Positions 17,141 through 23,811 of a DNA stretch of 54,977 bases are shown one piece after another. Origin of the DNA: a virus; the IMG/VR virus record IMGVR_UViG_3300001356_000003, positions 1-54,977 of that record. One strand, 5' to 3'. Both the position numbers and the translations under genes were made by a program. A model generated the notes under the pieces. It did not search any database, was not told where the DNA came from, and saw only the letters and a program-made list of their open reading frames with translations. Numbering within the stretch: the first letter of the stretch is position 1; every line of letters begins with the position of its first letter.

Positions 17141-17346
17141 GTGGTCACTCCGTCCGGTTCGCGGATTCGAATGTAGCCATCGCTCGGCTGCCTGGCCGCG
17201 GACTGCGCCGCCTGCAGGAGCACCGATCGCATCCACACGGAGACGCGCACGCCGCAGTGCTTCGCACGTTGGCTGATAAGCCGCCGCTGTTCGGGGGTCA
17301 TTTTGATCGTCGCAACCTCGGTATAGATGATGGCTCGCGATGACAT
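17137..17346 (-). CDS. Ribbon-helix-helix DNA-binding protein
   Basis: 69 aa. TEVATIKMTPEQRRLISQRA gives the short strand then helix A, and VRVSVWMRSVLLQAA gives helix B: the RHH/CopG layout of small dimeric repressors. It is the first gene of the long minus-strand operon. Palindromes in the upstream region (17390-17407, 17432-17443) overlap its promoter, so autoregulation of the whole operon is likely. RBS GAGGG is directly before the ATG. Confidence 0.65.
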   Translation of the reverse strand: MSSRAIIYTEVATIKMTPEQRRLISQRAKHCGVRVSVWMRSVLLQAAQSAARQPSDGYIRIREPDGVTT

Positions 17347-17366
17347 CCCTCGGACCTACGCCGGGA

Positions 17367-17443
17367 ACTCTGCGGTAGTGCGTGTGACCTCGTCAATCGA
17401 TCGACGAGCGTCCACGCACGATTCTTCGCATGGTGTAGACACC
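17367..17443 (-). promoter_or_regulatory. Promoter and palindromic operators of the minus-strand operon
   Basis: On the minus strand TTGACG (17396-17391) and CAGAGT (17372-17367) are 18 bases apart, 20 bases before the RHH start codon. TCGTCAATCGATCGACGA (17390-17407), a near-perfect 18-bp palindrome, covers the -35 box. GGTGT-ag-ACACC (17432-17443) is a second dyad upstream. Both are plausible RHH-binding sites. Confidence 0.5.
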
Positions 17444-17479
17444 GTGATCGCATCGTGGAAACATGAACTCCAGAAACCG

Positions 17480-17680
17480 ATGCCCACCATCCCCGCCGCG
17501 ACCCTCCGCCGCCTCTCCGCCACGCACGACGTCGACCCCCGATCGATCTTGCGCGAGCTGCGCGAACCCGGGAGCGTGCGTGGGATGGCCGGCGAGCGGG
17601 CGAGAAAGGCCGTGGGCGCGTACCAGGCAGCCAAGAACGGATCCGAGACACAGACAGCAGCGGCAGCGCGAATACGGTGA
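17480..17680 (+). CDS. Small helical protein, 66 aa
   Basis: Divergent from the RHH gene. TIPAATLRRLSATHDVDPRS resembles a short helix-turn-helix or helical hairpin; the rest is Arg/Ala-rich. A longer in-frame start exists at 17327 but overlaps the RHH gene. No family recognised. Confidence 0.4.
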   Translation: MPTIPAATLRRLSATHDVDPRSILRELREPGSVRGMAGERARKAVGAYQAAKNGSETQTAAAARIR

Positions 17681-17691
17681 TTTTCCGGCAT

Positions 17692-17720
17692 TTGCGCTAG
17701 AATTATGCAGCCGCTACACT
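17692..17720 (+). promoter_or_regulatory. Promoter of the Fic module, leaderless type
   Basis: TTGCGC (17692-17697), 17-base spacer, TACACT (17715-17720), then eight bases to ATG 17729. Transcription should start at or next to the start codon. Confidence 0.55.
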
Positions 17721-17728
17721 AGACGACC

Positions 17729-17908
17729 ATGACCCGCGAACTCGCCCGACTGATTCGAGAGTCGCGCCCGATGACCGAGGCGGAGCGCGAAGAGCAGTCG
17801 CGCAACTTCGTCGTCGGAAACATCGGCCTGGAGAATCCTCGGGTAACGCGTGAGATCGTCGACATCGCAGCGGAGAGGTTGCGCGAACGCCGCCGCATGT
17901 CCGGCTAG
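17729..17908 (+). CDS. Fic antitoxin, VbhA-like
   Basis: 59 aa, overlapping the Fic start by one base (TAGTG). EEQSRNFVVGNIGLENPRVT aligns by eye with class I Fic antitoxins such as VbhA, whose inhibitory helix reads (S/T)xxxE(G/N). Here the motif is NIGLEN, so the Glu-Asn pair is kept but the Ser/Thr is replaced by Asn. Class I antitoxins place this Glu in the Fic ATP site and block AMP transfer. The operon layout of antitoxin followed by toxin is standard. Confidence 0.75.
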   Translation: MTRELARLIRESRPMTEAEREEQSRNFVVGNIGLENPRVTREIVDIAAERLRERRRMSG

Positions 17909-18534
17909 TGGGGTGGGGGTACGACGACGATTCGGACGAACCCGAGATCCGTGAGGCCGAAGGCGGCCTTGAGCAACTGCGGATGGTACGACAGTGGATG
18001 CGTCAATCTCTACGGTCACCTGCGTACCGAACGCTGACGCCGCGGATGATCCTCCGCCTTCATCAAGTTGCAATGCAGGATATTCTTCCGAACGCCGGTC
18101 GATGGAGAACAAGCGACGTCGAAATCTTCGGATCGCACCATGAGCCTCCGCCGTATGTGGACGTCGACCGTCTTGTGCAAGACGTGTGCACCTTCGTCAA
18201 CGAGTACGATGCCGAGGACGAGAGTGAAGCGATGTTTCTCGCTGCCTTCGTCATGTGGAAGATCGCGTGGATTCATCCGTTCGACGACGGCAACGGTCGA
18301 ACCGCCAGGGCCGTATCCTACTTGATCATGTGCCAGAGACTCGGCAAGGAACTCGGTGGCGAAAGTCCCGTACCGCAGCGAATCAAGTACGCTCCCATTG
18401 CATACGTCCGAGCGCTGGAAGCCGCTGATCGCGCTTGGGCCTCCGGAGTCATCGACGTGTCACGCCTGCAGCATCTCATTGAGTTCTGCCTCACCGCGCA
18501 GCTCCGCAACGACCCTCCGACACTCCCGGACTAG
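17908..18534 (+). CDS. fic: Fic-domain AMPylating toxin
   Basis: 208 aa from GTG 17908. The full Fic motif HPFDDGNGRTAR is present (catalytic His about residue 123), with NAGRWRTSDVEI upstream as in other Fic proteins. Fic enzymes move AMP from ATP to a hydroxyl of a target protein; class I toxins such as VbhT and FicT AMPylate topoisomerases. No inhibitory (S/T)xxxE(G/N) motif is evident in this chain, consistent with inhibition by the 59-aa partner. Probably an element-maintenance or host-inhibition module. Confidence 0.92.
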   Translation: MGWGYDDDSDEPEIREAEGGLEQLRMVRQWMRQSLRSPAYRTLTPRMILRLHQVAMQDILPNAGRWRTSDVEIFGSHHEPPPYVDVDRLVQDVCTFVNEYDAEDESEAMFLAAFVMWKIAWIHPFDDGNGRTARAVSYLIMCQRLGKELGGESPVPQRIKYAPIAYVRALEAADRAWASGVIDVSRLQHLIEFCLTAQLRNDPPTLPD

Positions 18535-18547
18535 CCCGTGGTACGTT
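18517..18547 (+). promoter_or_regulatory. Leaderless-type promoter
   Basis: TACGTT at 18542-18547 lies seven bases before GTG 18555; a weak -35 (CCGACA, 18517) overlaps the fic 3' end. The -10 and its spacing match the boxes before 19678 and 20284. Confidence 0.4.
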
Positions 18548-18554
18548 GAACGGC

Positions 18555-18944
18555 GTGCAAGACGGCATCCACCGCAACGGGCGGCTGGTCATCGGGTTCG
18601 GCCTCGGATCGATGCCGCTGCCCGAGTGGGTCGCGACGCGCAACAAGCTCCAGGACATGGATCGCCTCATCGCTTCTGGGCGAGGGGACGCGCTGGTCGA
18701 CGGGGGCGGCTGCACCGAACCGGGCGGCGGGATCGTGCCCACGCAGCGCACCGCGCTCGAGATGGCGAATCTCTTGCGCGGACGGATGAGCACTGGAGTG
18801 GGGCACCTCGATGCGCCGGCGACGGCTGCGCCTCCCCACCCGTCGCCGTGGAAGTACGCCCTGGTCATGAGCCTCGTCTCTACGGCGACCGGATGGGCCC
18901 TCGAAGAAATTGCTCGGCGGACGTTTCGGAGGAAGCGAAAATGA
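18555..18944 (+). CDS. GFG-motif protein with C-terminal hydrophobic helix, 129 aa
   Basis: Start GTG 18555, chosen because it sits seven bases after a TACGTT box and places the motif IHRNGRLVIGFGLG at the N-terminus. A Gly-rich middle (GGGCTEPGGGIVPTQ) is followed near the C-terminus by YALVMSLVSTATGWAL, a probable membrane or membrane-surface helix, and a strongly basic end (RRTFRRKRK). Ends in ATGA with the next gene. First of four consecutive genes sharing the N-terminal motif. Function unknown; a membrane-anchored particle component is inferred. Confidence 0.6.
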   Translation: MQDGIHRNGRLVIGFGLGSMPLPEWVATRNKLQDMDRLIASGRGDALVDGGGCTEPGGGIVPTQRTALEMANLLRGRMSTGVGHLDAPATAAPPHPSPWKYALVMSLVSTATGWALEEIARRTFRRKRK

Positions 18945-19657
18945 TCACCGAATCGATTCGATTCCGCGGCCGTGCCGTTGCTGGCTTTCTCGGAGCCGCC
19001 GCGCCGCCGCAGTCCGCGGTCGTCGCCGCAGTCCTCGCGTACCGCGGCGCGTGGGATCCGTACGTCCTCGGAATGCTCCGAAACATGACGACCGTGGCCG
19101 ACTCGTTCGACATGGTGGCGGCTCACCCACCGACCGGATTCACCACCGACGAGCTGAAGAAGCTGGGCGCCGCGTACCGCAATCAGGCGCAGACCATGCT
19201 CGCGGCGTGGAACCAGTTCGCCGGGCTGACGCCGAACCGGATCGAAGAACAATCCGGCATCATTCTCAAGTCCTGGGAAGACACGATTACGCGGATCAGC
19301 AACCTCGCCGCCGACGAAAAGGTCGACAAGTTCGCGCCCGGCATGAAATGGCCGGATCCACCGTCGCCGGACGTGCAACGCAAGGTGCTCACCGACCTGC
19401 AGTCTGTGGCCATCGATGCGGACTTTCTCGGGATCCTTGGCCTGGTCGGTTCACGGGGACTCCAGAAAATCGGGAACATCGCGACCGAAGCCCTCGAAGG
19501 GGCCGCAGCAGCGGCGGGGAAAGCTGCCAGCAACCTGATCCCGTGGCAGCTCTGGGTCGTGGTCGGGGTGGTGGTGGTCGGCGGTGTCGTCGCGGCGGTC
19601 AAACTCGCTCCTGTCGCAGCCGCCGCGTACCTGCCGCCGCGTAGACCAGCCGCCTGA
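18941..19657 (+). CDS. GFG-motif tail-anchored protein, 238 aa
   Basis: ATG 18941 overlaps the previous stop (ATGA) and follows GGAGGAAGC. The N-terminus IRFRGRAVAGFLG is a variant of the shared motif. A mainly helical domain (about 45-190) is followed by one strong membrane helix (LWVVVGVVVVGGVVAAVKLA) and a short Arg/Pro tail. No catalytic motif. Probably inserted in a membrane by its C-terminus with the helical domain in the cytoplasm or inside a particle. Confidence 0.65.
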   Translation: MITESIRFRGRAVAGFLGAAAPPQSAVVAAVLAYRGAWDPYVLGMLRNMTTVADSFDMVAAHPPTGFTTDELKKLGAAYRNQAQTMLAAWNQFAGLTPNRIEEQSGIILKSWEDTITRISNLAADEKVDKFAPGMKWPDPPSPDVQRKVLTDLQSVAIDADFLGILGLVGSRGLQKIGNIATEALEGAAAAAGKAASNLIPWQLWVVVGVVVVGGVVAAVKLAPVAAAAYLPPRRPAA

Positions 19658-19670
19658 AGCGGCGTACGCT
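19642..19670 (+). promoter_or_regulatory. Leaderless-type promoter
   Basis: TAGACC (19642), 17 bases, TACGCT (19665-19670), then seven bases to ATG 19678. Confidence 0.55.
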
Positions 19671-19677
19671 GGTCCGC

Positions 19678-20250
19678 ATGCTCCAGTTCAACGGCCGACC
19701 GGTGGCCTGGTTCGGCGTGGGCGCGCCCGATGTCATCGGTCCGGGCATCGCAGCGCTGCAGGCTGCGTTCGCGCAGTACCGCAGCCCGAGAATCACCAAT
19801 CCGAACAAAGCAGTCGCCGACCTGCAGGCGGCGGGAAACGCGGCGGTCAGTGTCGTGGGTCCCGCCATCGACGCGCTGTCCGGCGGCAGCCCCGACGTCA
19901 TGAAGAGGACGCAGCTCGTGTGGCAGAAGAACGGAGAGCTCGCGAACATCACGGGGGCTACCGGTTCGGACGTGGAGATGGCGAAGGGGATCGTCCACGA
20001 CATGATCGACGCCTACCAGCAGGCAGCGAGCCTTGCGGCGTCTCTCGCATCAAAGACGGTGCCGAGAGGATCCGCGCCGCCTCCGAGACTGCCGGGAGGG
20101 TCTCCCCCTGCATCCGATGCGCCCCAGCAGGGCGGCTTTCTCGATTGGTTCGCGGAGAACACGACCACCGTCCTGCTTGTGAGCGGTGCCGTCGTCGTCG
20201 TTGGAGGCGTGGCGCTGGCGGCGGCCGCCCGCACCCGCGCGACTGCGTAG
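19678..20250 (+). CDS. GFG-motif tail-anchored protein, 190 aa
   Basis: N-terminus LQFNGRPVAWFGVG is the shared motif. Residues about 15-120 are helical; about 120-155 are Pro/Ser-rich linker. The C-terminus is one membrane helix (VLLVSGAVVVVGGVALAAAA) and a short basic tail (RTRATA). It has its own leaderless-type promoter. Same architecture as the 238-aa neighbour; function unknown. Confidence 0.65.
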   Translation: MLQFNGRPVAWFGVGAPDVIGPGIAALQAAFAQYRSPRITNPNKAVADLQAAGNAAVSVVGPAIDALSGGSPDVMKRTQLVWQKNGELANITGATGSDVEMAKGIVHDMIDAYQQAASLAASLASKTVPRGSAPPPRLPGGSPPASDAPQQGGFLDWFAENTTTVLLVSGAVVVVGGVALAAAARTRATA

Positions 20251-20276
20251 ACGCGCTCGCCGAACCGTCGTACGCT
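20248..20276 (+). promoter_or_regulatory. Leaderless-type promoter
   Basis: TAGACG (20248), 17 bases, TACGCT (20271-20276), then seven bases to ATG 20284. Same hexamers and spacing as at 19642. Confidence 0.55.
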
Positions 20277-20283
20277 CGAGGGC

Positions 20284-20586
20284 ATGGAACGCATCCAGTT
20301 CGGCGGCCGACCGGCTCCCGGGTTCGGCGTGGGCCTCGCGCCGCAGAGCACTTTCGCCAAACCTGCGGCGGAATCGAGCATCCTCTCCGTGCCCGCTGGC
20401 AAGGTGGGGGCCTTCGTCGGCGGCGCCGCGATGTCCGCCGCCGCCGCCGCCTTTGCGACGACGTTCTTCGGGGAGGGGACCAACCTCGGCGGCGTCCGCG
20501 GCGTCGCCACGCGCCTGCAGCGCAACTGGAAAATCCTCGCTGCCACCGCGGTCGCGGGCGGCGTCGTCGGCGCCGTCGTAAAGTAG
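20284..20586 (+). CDS. GFG-motif small membrane protein, 100 aa
   Basis: N-terminus IQFGGRPAPGFGVG is the clearest copy of the motif. An Ala/Gly-rich hydrophobic stretch (about 40-62) and a C-terminal helix (KILAATAVAGGVVGAVVK) suggest two membrane spans. It ends ten bases from the convergent Phd-like gene. Function unknown. Confidence 0.6.
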   Translation: MERIQFGGRPAPGFGVGLAPQSTFAKPAAESSILSVPAGKVGAFVGGAAMSAAAAAFATTFFGEGTNLGGVRGVATRLQRNWKILAATAVAGGVVGAVVK

Positions 20587-20595
20587 TCCCTTGTT

Positions 20596-20796
20596 TTACT
20601 TGACGGGGTAGAGAGAAGCCAGCGTGGCACCGAGCGTAGCCACCTCGGTCAGGTCAATCCCCTCGACGCCAACAAGGACCGCGACAGGTCGCCCGTGCCT
20701 GGTCACCAGCACGTAACTGCCTTGTGAAGAGTCGACCGCCTCGCTGAGACGAGTCTTCACCTCGCGCAGCGCCATTGTCCGAGGAACCGTCTTCAT
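20596..20796 (-). CDS. Phd/YefM-type antitoxin
   Basis: 66 aa. KTVPRTMALREVKTRLSEAV followed by YVLVTRHGRPVAVLVG is the Phd/YefM N-terminal DNA-binding fold. The C-terminal toxin-binding tail is short. It starts in an ATGA overlap with the YafQ-like toxin stop, so the order is toxin then antitoxin. With the HicB-like gene upstream, the toxin has two candidate antitoxins. Confidence 0.8.
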   Translation of the reverse strand: MKTVPRTMALREVKTRLSEAVDSSQGSYVLVTRHGRPVAVLVGVEGIDLTEVATLGATLASLYPVK

Positions 20797-21077
20797 TTGC
20801 CGAACAGTTCCGCGTGCGACCCAAGGCGTTCGAGTAGCAGCGTGTTCTTGTCTGGCTTGTCGTAGACGAGCAGCAGGTCTGGCCGCACGTGACATTCACG
20901 GTGACCGGACCACTCGCCACTCAGCGCGTGGTCTCTGCAGGACTCAGGCAACAGCGCGTCGTTCGACAATGGGACCAAGATCGCTGCGAGTCGCTGATCG
21001 AGAGTTGGCCCATGCTGTCCCCGCATCTCTCGCTTGAAGTCACGCTTGAACGCGGTGGTTCGCTCAATCTTCCGCAT
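20793..21077 (-). CDS. YafQ-family mRNA-interferase toxin
   Basis: 94 aa from ATG 21077. The start lies within the end of the upstream antitoxin gene (14-base overlap). CRDHALSGEWSGHRECHV then PDLLLVY and LGSHAELFG match YafQ; the residues corresponding to the YafQ catalytic His, His, Asp and His are all present, so the toxin looks active. YafQ cuts mRNA on the ribosome. No frameshift. Confidence 0.9.
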   Translation of the reverse strand: MRKIERTTAFKRDFKREMRGQHGPTLDQRLAAILVPLSNDALLPESCRDHALSGEWSGHRECHVRPDLLLVYDKPDKNTLLLERLGSHAELFGK

Positions 21078-21411
21078 GCAGATCCGCCAGAAGCTCCTCG
21101 ATGCTGGCGAAACGCGGCCCTCGACGCGGCTCGCGCATCGCCGCGATCGTCTTGGCATTGGGTACGTTCGCCGCCTCGAAGAGGCGAGGTCTTCGACCGG
21201 GGAGACTGGCTGTACCGAAGAACAGTTCTTCGATGTCCTCCGTTCGCAGCGCCCCTCGCTCTACATCATCGGCAAGAATGCGCAGCGCCAACACGCGCAC
21301 ACGTGCGTCCGCCTCGGCCCGTGTGTGGCCATAGGCATGGCAACCGGGCAATTCCCGCACGTCAGCGACGTACCGACCTCCCTCACGGTCGAACTCGATG
21401 GTCAACTGCAT
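21064..21411 (-). CDS. Chimeric antitoxin: HicB-like domain with a DinJ/RelB-like tail
   Basis: 115 aa. Residues 1-60 (TIEFDREGGRYVADVRELPG, then CHAYGHTRAEADARV) are a HicB-type partial RNase H fold. The tail (TIAAMREPRRGPRFASIEEL then LADLHAED) resembles the toxin-binding end of DinJ/RelB antitoxins, which are the usual YafQ partners. The upstream promoter is leaderless. HicB domains normally pair with HicA, not YafQ, so the fusion is a swap of the N-terminal module. Confidence 0.75.
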   Translation of the reverse strand: MQLTIEFDREGGRYVADVRELPGCHAYGHTRAEADARVRVLALRILADDVERGALRTEDIEELFFGTASLPGRRPRLFEAANVPNAKTIAAMREPRRGPRFASIEELLADLHAED

Positions 21412-21417
21412 GCCGCA

Positions 21418-21446
21418 AATGTAGTCGCGTTTGAGGTCTAGGTCAA
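21418..21446 (-). promoter_or_regulatory. Leaderless-type promoter of the YafQ module
   Basis: On the minus strand TTGACC (21446-21441), 17 bases, TACATT (21423-21418), then six bases to ATG 21411. Confidence 0.6.
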
Positions 21447-21463
21447 GTCGAGACCGGTGAGGT

Positions 21464-21877
21464 TTAGCTCAGGATCATCGGCTCGCGCGCGTCGCGACCG
21501 GTCGCGTACGGAGCCGCGAAGAGGGCGATCATCACCGGCATGTCGTCGCGCAGGTTGATCACGAGCCAGAAGGCGTCCGCCTCCCACGGCAGGCTCGCGA
21601 CCTTGTGGGCTGACTGGTGCGCGATCGTGAGGGCGTTGATAATTTTGGCGCCGTTGGGATCGCTCCGTTTGGTGTCGACGTAGCGTGCGCGCGGCATCGC
21701 CTTGAACCCGGACGGATCGTACTCCGCGGTCTCGAGGACGATGTCACCGGTTCGAAACTGCTGACGCGCCGCGCGGTACGCGCCGAGCACCGCGCCGGGC
21801 TCTTGGAAGAGTCGCGTCACGAGGCGCTTGCAGTCGGGGGTCGTTCCGGGGGCGAACTCCAGGGCGGTTGCGAGCAT
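21464..21877 (-). CDS. Hypothetical protein, 137 aa
   Basis: Alpha/beta composition (DAFWLVINLRDDMPVMIALF near the C-terminus) with no recognised motif, signal or membrane helix. A promoter with six bases to the ATG and the second palindromic element lie directly upstream, so it is a separate transcription unit from the YafQ module. Function unknown. Confidence 0.55.
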   Translation of the reverse strand: MLATALEFAPGTTPDCKRLVTRLFQEPGAVLGAYRAARQQFRTGDIVLETAEYDPSGFKAMPRARYVDTKRSDPNGAKIINALTIAHQSAHKVASLPWEADAFWLVINLRDDMPVMIALFAAPYATGRDAREPMILS

Positions 21878-21883
21878 TCCGTC

Positions 21884-21913
21884 ACGGTAGCGCGGGACTC
21901 AGCGAATCGTCAA
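21884..21913 (-). promoter_or_regulatory. Leaderless-type promoter
   Basis: On the minus strand TTGACG (21913-21908), 18 bases, TACCGT (21889-21884), six bases to ATG 21877. The palindromic element at 21915 abuts the -35 box. Confidence 0.6.
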
Positions 21914-21914
21914 C

Positions 21915-21952
21915 GGACATACCCAAGTATGTCCTGAGTATTCCCTAGTTCG
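21915..21952. promoter_or_regulatory. Dispersed palindromic element, copy 2
   Basis: Perfect 8-bp arms GGACATAC and GTATGTCC around CCAA, then a TGAGTATTCCCTAGTT block. It directly abuts the promoter of the 137-aa gene. Copies at 9167 and 38125 have the same orientation. Confidence 0.65.
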
Positions 21953-22003
21953 GTGATTGTAGCGCGGTTGAGCCGCGTGGTACCGTAGACACGGACAAGA
22001 AGA

Positions 22004-22693
22004 TCAGTCATGCAGAGCGGACCGTTCACCGTCACGAGGGAAGTTGACGCGGGCGAACTCGCCGTGCAGTCGGCGCGCGGCCTCGTCGTACGCCAGCGCG
22101 GCGTCCTCTTCGGTGGTGAATCGTCCGAGGTGGATCGTTTTGTAGTCGGATCGGATCGATGCGCGCCAGTTTCGATCTCGAACCCACCACGACACACCCT
22201 TGAACTTCGACGAACCTCTACGACTCGGCGAGTTCATCATGTTCTGCTGAGTGGTCGCCTTACGAAGGTTCTCTCTGCGGTTGTCCAGACCGTCTCGGTT
22301 GCAGTGGTCTACCTCTTCGGGTGGTTCGCCGAGAAGGTATCGGTGCAAGGAAACGGGAGCCTTCTTTCCGCCTGCGTCACTTGGTGCTCTACCGCGGATG
22401 GCGTACCAGGAGTAAAGACCGCCCGCTTTGCTGCGCGAACGAATGGCGCACCAGTTCCACCGAGACACGTCGGCAAAATCGGCTTCGTCGACCAAAGCGA
22501 ACATGCTCTTCGTCAGTGCGATCCATCGAGCACCGGCAACCGATGGTGGTGGAGTTGCGGTGCGCGTAGCCCGAAGTCTGTTTCGGTAACTCTGCGCGCA
22601 ACTCTTGTCGCAGAACTGTCTCGGGCTTCTGGTTCCTGCCCGTTTCCCAGCCAGCGACGCGTTGCATTCGAGACAAGCGTGGTACGTTCCCAT
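22004..22693 (-). CDS. HNH-AP2 homing-type endonuclease
   Basis: 229 aa; ATG 22693 is preceded by AAGGAGG. In order: a zinc ribbon (CLEC ... CDKSC, residues 8-32), a linker domain (SVAGARWIALTKSMFALVDE), an HNH nuclease core (LHRYLLGEPPEEVDHCNRDG followed by LDNRRENLR) and a C-terminal AP2 DNA-binding domain (FKGVSWWVRDRNWRASI ... GRFTTEEDAALAYDEAA). This is the usual build of phage-borne free-standing homing endonucleases, which cut intronless or element-free alleles. No interrupted host gene is seen here. Confidence 0.92.
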   Translation of the reverse strand: MGTYHACLECNASLAGKRAGTRSPRQFCDKSCAQSYRNRLRATRTATPPPSVAGARWIALTKSMFALVDEADFADVSRWNWCAIRSRSKAGGLYSWYAIRGRAPSDAGGKKAPVSLHRYLLGEPPEEVDHCNRDGLDNRRENLRKATTQQNMMNSPSRRGSSKFKGVSWWVRDRNWRASIRSDYKTIHLGRFTTEEDAALAYDEAARRLHGEFARVNFPRDGERSALHD

Positions 22694-22775
22694 CGTTCGC
22701 CTCCTTCCGTGAGGTCGAGCCAGGCCCCGGCCGGTTGCACGGCGCGGGGCTATTTCAATGCTGGAGGTCTGTATC

Positions 22776-22967
22776 ATGGAATCGAATAAGATTCACGAAG
22801 AAGAACTTTGTTGTGGGTATGCCCGATGCCCGACCGTGAAGCTCTTCGACGACGGCTCCGTCGAGCTGATAGATGCCGACACTGAGGCCGGTTCGGTCGG
22901 CACGATCAAGCTCCGACCCGAAGCCGCCGAGCGACTCGTCCGCCTCCTGACGACGCAGCGGCGATGA
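22776..22967 (+). CDS. Small hypothetical protein, 63 aa
   Basis: ATG 22776 with TGGAGGT eight bases upstream; an earlier ATG at 22758 is less likely. A CCGYARC Cys cluster is followed by VKLFDDGSVELIDADTEAG and TIKLRPEAAERLVRLL. It overlaps the next gene (ATGA). Not recognised. Confidence 0.55.
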   Translation: MESNKIHEEELCCGYARCPTVKLFDDGSVELIDADTEAGSVGTIKLRPEAAERLVRLLTTQRR

Positions 22968-23266
22968 TCTTCGTCGCGCTCGTCGGCCTGACCCTCATTC
23001 TCGTGCGCGGCACGATCTTCCGGCCGTTGCAGCGGGTGTGGCCCGCGCTTTTCCGGTGCAGCCAGTGCATGGGGATGTGGATCGGTCTCGCGGCGGGCGC
23101 GAGCGGAATCGCATCGGTGGACCACGGCCACGGCGTGGATGCCGTCTTGGTCGGCCGCATCGTCGACGCCGTCCTGGTGGGGGCGGCGACCAGTGTTTTG
23201 TCGATAGGTACGGACGCCGTGCTCTTGAAGCTGCTCGGCGATCCGGACGAGGAGAAAGTCCCATGA
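22964..23266 (+). CDS. Small membrane protein, DUF1360-like
   Basis: 100 aa with an N-terminal membrane helix (IFVALVGLTLILV), a FRCSQCMGMWIGLAAG motif like the CxxCxxxW signature of DUF1360 proteins found in phages and sporulating bacteria, and a second hydrophobic stretch (about 60-85). ATGA overlaps on both sides place it in one operon with the 63-aa gene and the tandem paralogues. Function unknown. Confidence 0.6.
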   Translation: MIFVALVGLTLILVRGTIFRPLQRVWPALFRCSQCMGMWIGLAAGASGIASVDHGHGVDAVLVGRIVDAVLVGAATSVLSIGTDAVLLKLLGDPDEEKVP

Positions 23267-23811
23267 GGCGACGGCTCACCACCCTCCGCGCGAAGCAGGG
23301 GCATTCGCAGAACGGCGCTCCAAGGGCCCTCATTGACCTGGCGGTGTACCGGGAACACCGGGCCGTTCAGGATAGTTTCGCGGCACCTTGGGATCCAGCG
23401 TACAGCGGCTGGACCAACGCCAGGCGGCCGCGTGATTTCGCCATCAGCTTACGAAACATCAAGAACATCGGGAGCATGGGTCCCTCGGTGGCCGTTGCCC
23501 ATGCGCTTCCCGCCGACCCGATGACGGAATGGACGGAGCTCGCAAAGAGGGTCCCGATCGACGCGCTCCGTCGGTACCAAGCGCAAACCGACGAAGCCGT
23601 CCAGAAGGGTGCCGTTCGCGGCCGCGGCTGCCTGTGGCCGGACCCGGCCATCCGACTCGCCAACCCCCAGACCCCGGCCGGAGCGCACTGGGTGCACATG
23701 GCCCTGCAGCTCACGGCCGAGGAGGCGGCGGCCGTGCGGGCCAGCATGAACAAGGTCGTCGAAGATCGAGAATCGGCAAAATTAGGAGAAGTCCCATGCG
23801 TAGAAAAATGA
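23263..23811 (+). CDS. Tandem paralogue 1 (RRRLTTLR family) with C-terminal extension
   Basis: 182 aa from ATG 23263 (ATGA overlap). Residues 1-65 match the two following genes: an N-terminal RRRLTTLRAKQG, then NGAPRALIDLAVYREHR, then SGWTNARRPRDFAISLR. The extra 115 residues are helical (LTAEEAAAVRASMNKVVEDR at the end) with no known motif. The gene overlaps the next by 16 bases. Not recognised as any family. Confidence 0.6.
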   Translation: MRRRLTTLRAKQGHSQNGAPRALIDLAVYREHRAVQDSFAAPWDPAYSGWTNARRPRDFAISLRNIKNIGSMGPSVAVAHALPADPMTEWTELAKRVPIDALRRYQAQTDEAVQKGAVRGRGCLWPDPAIRLANPQTPAGAHWVHMALQLTAEEAAAVRASMNKVVEDRESAKLGEVPCVEK

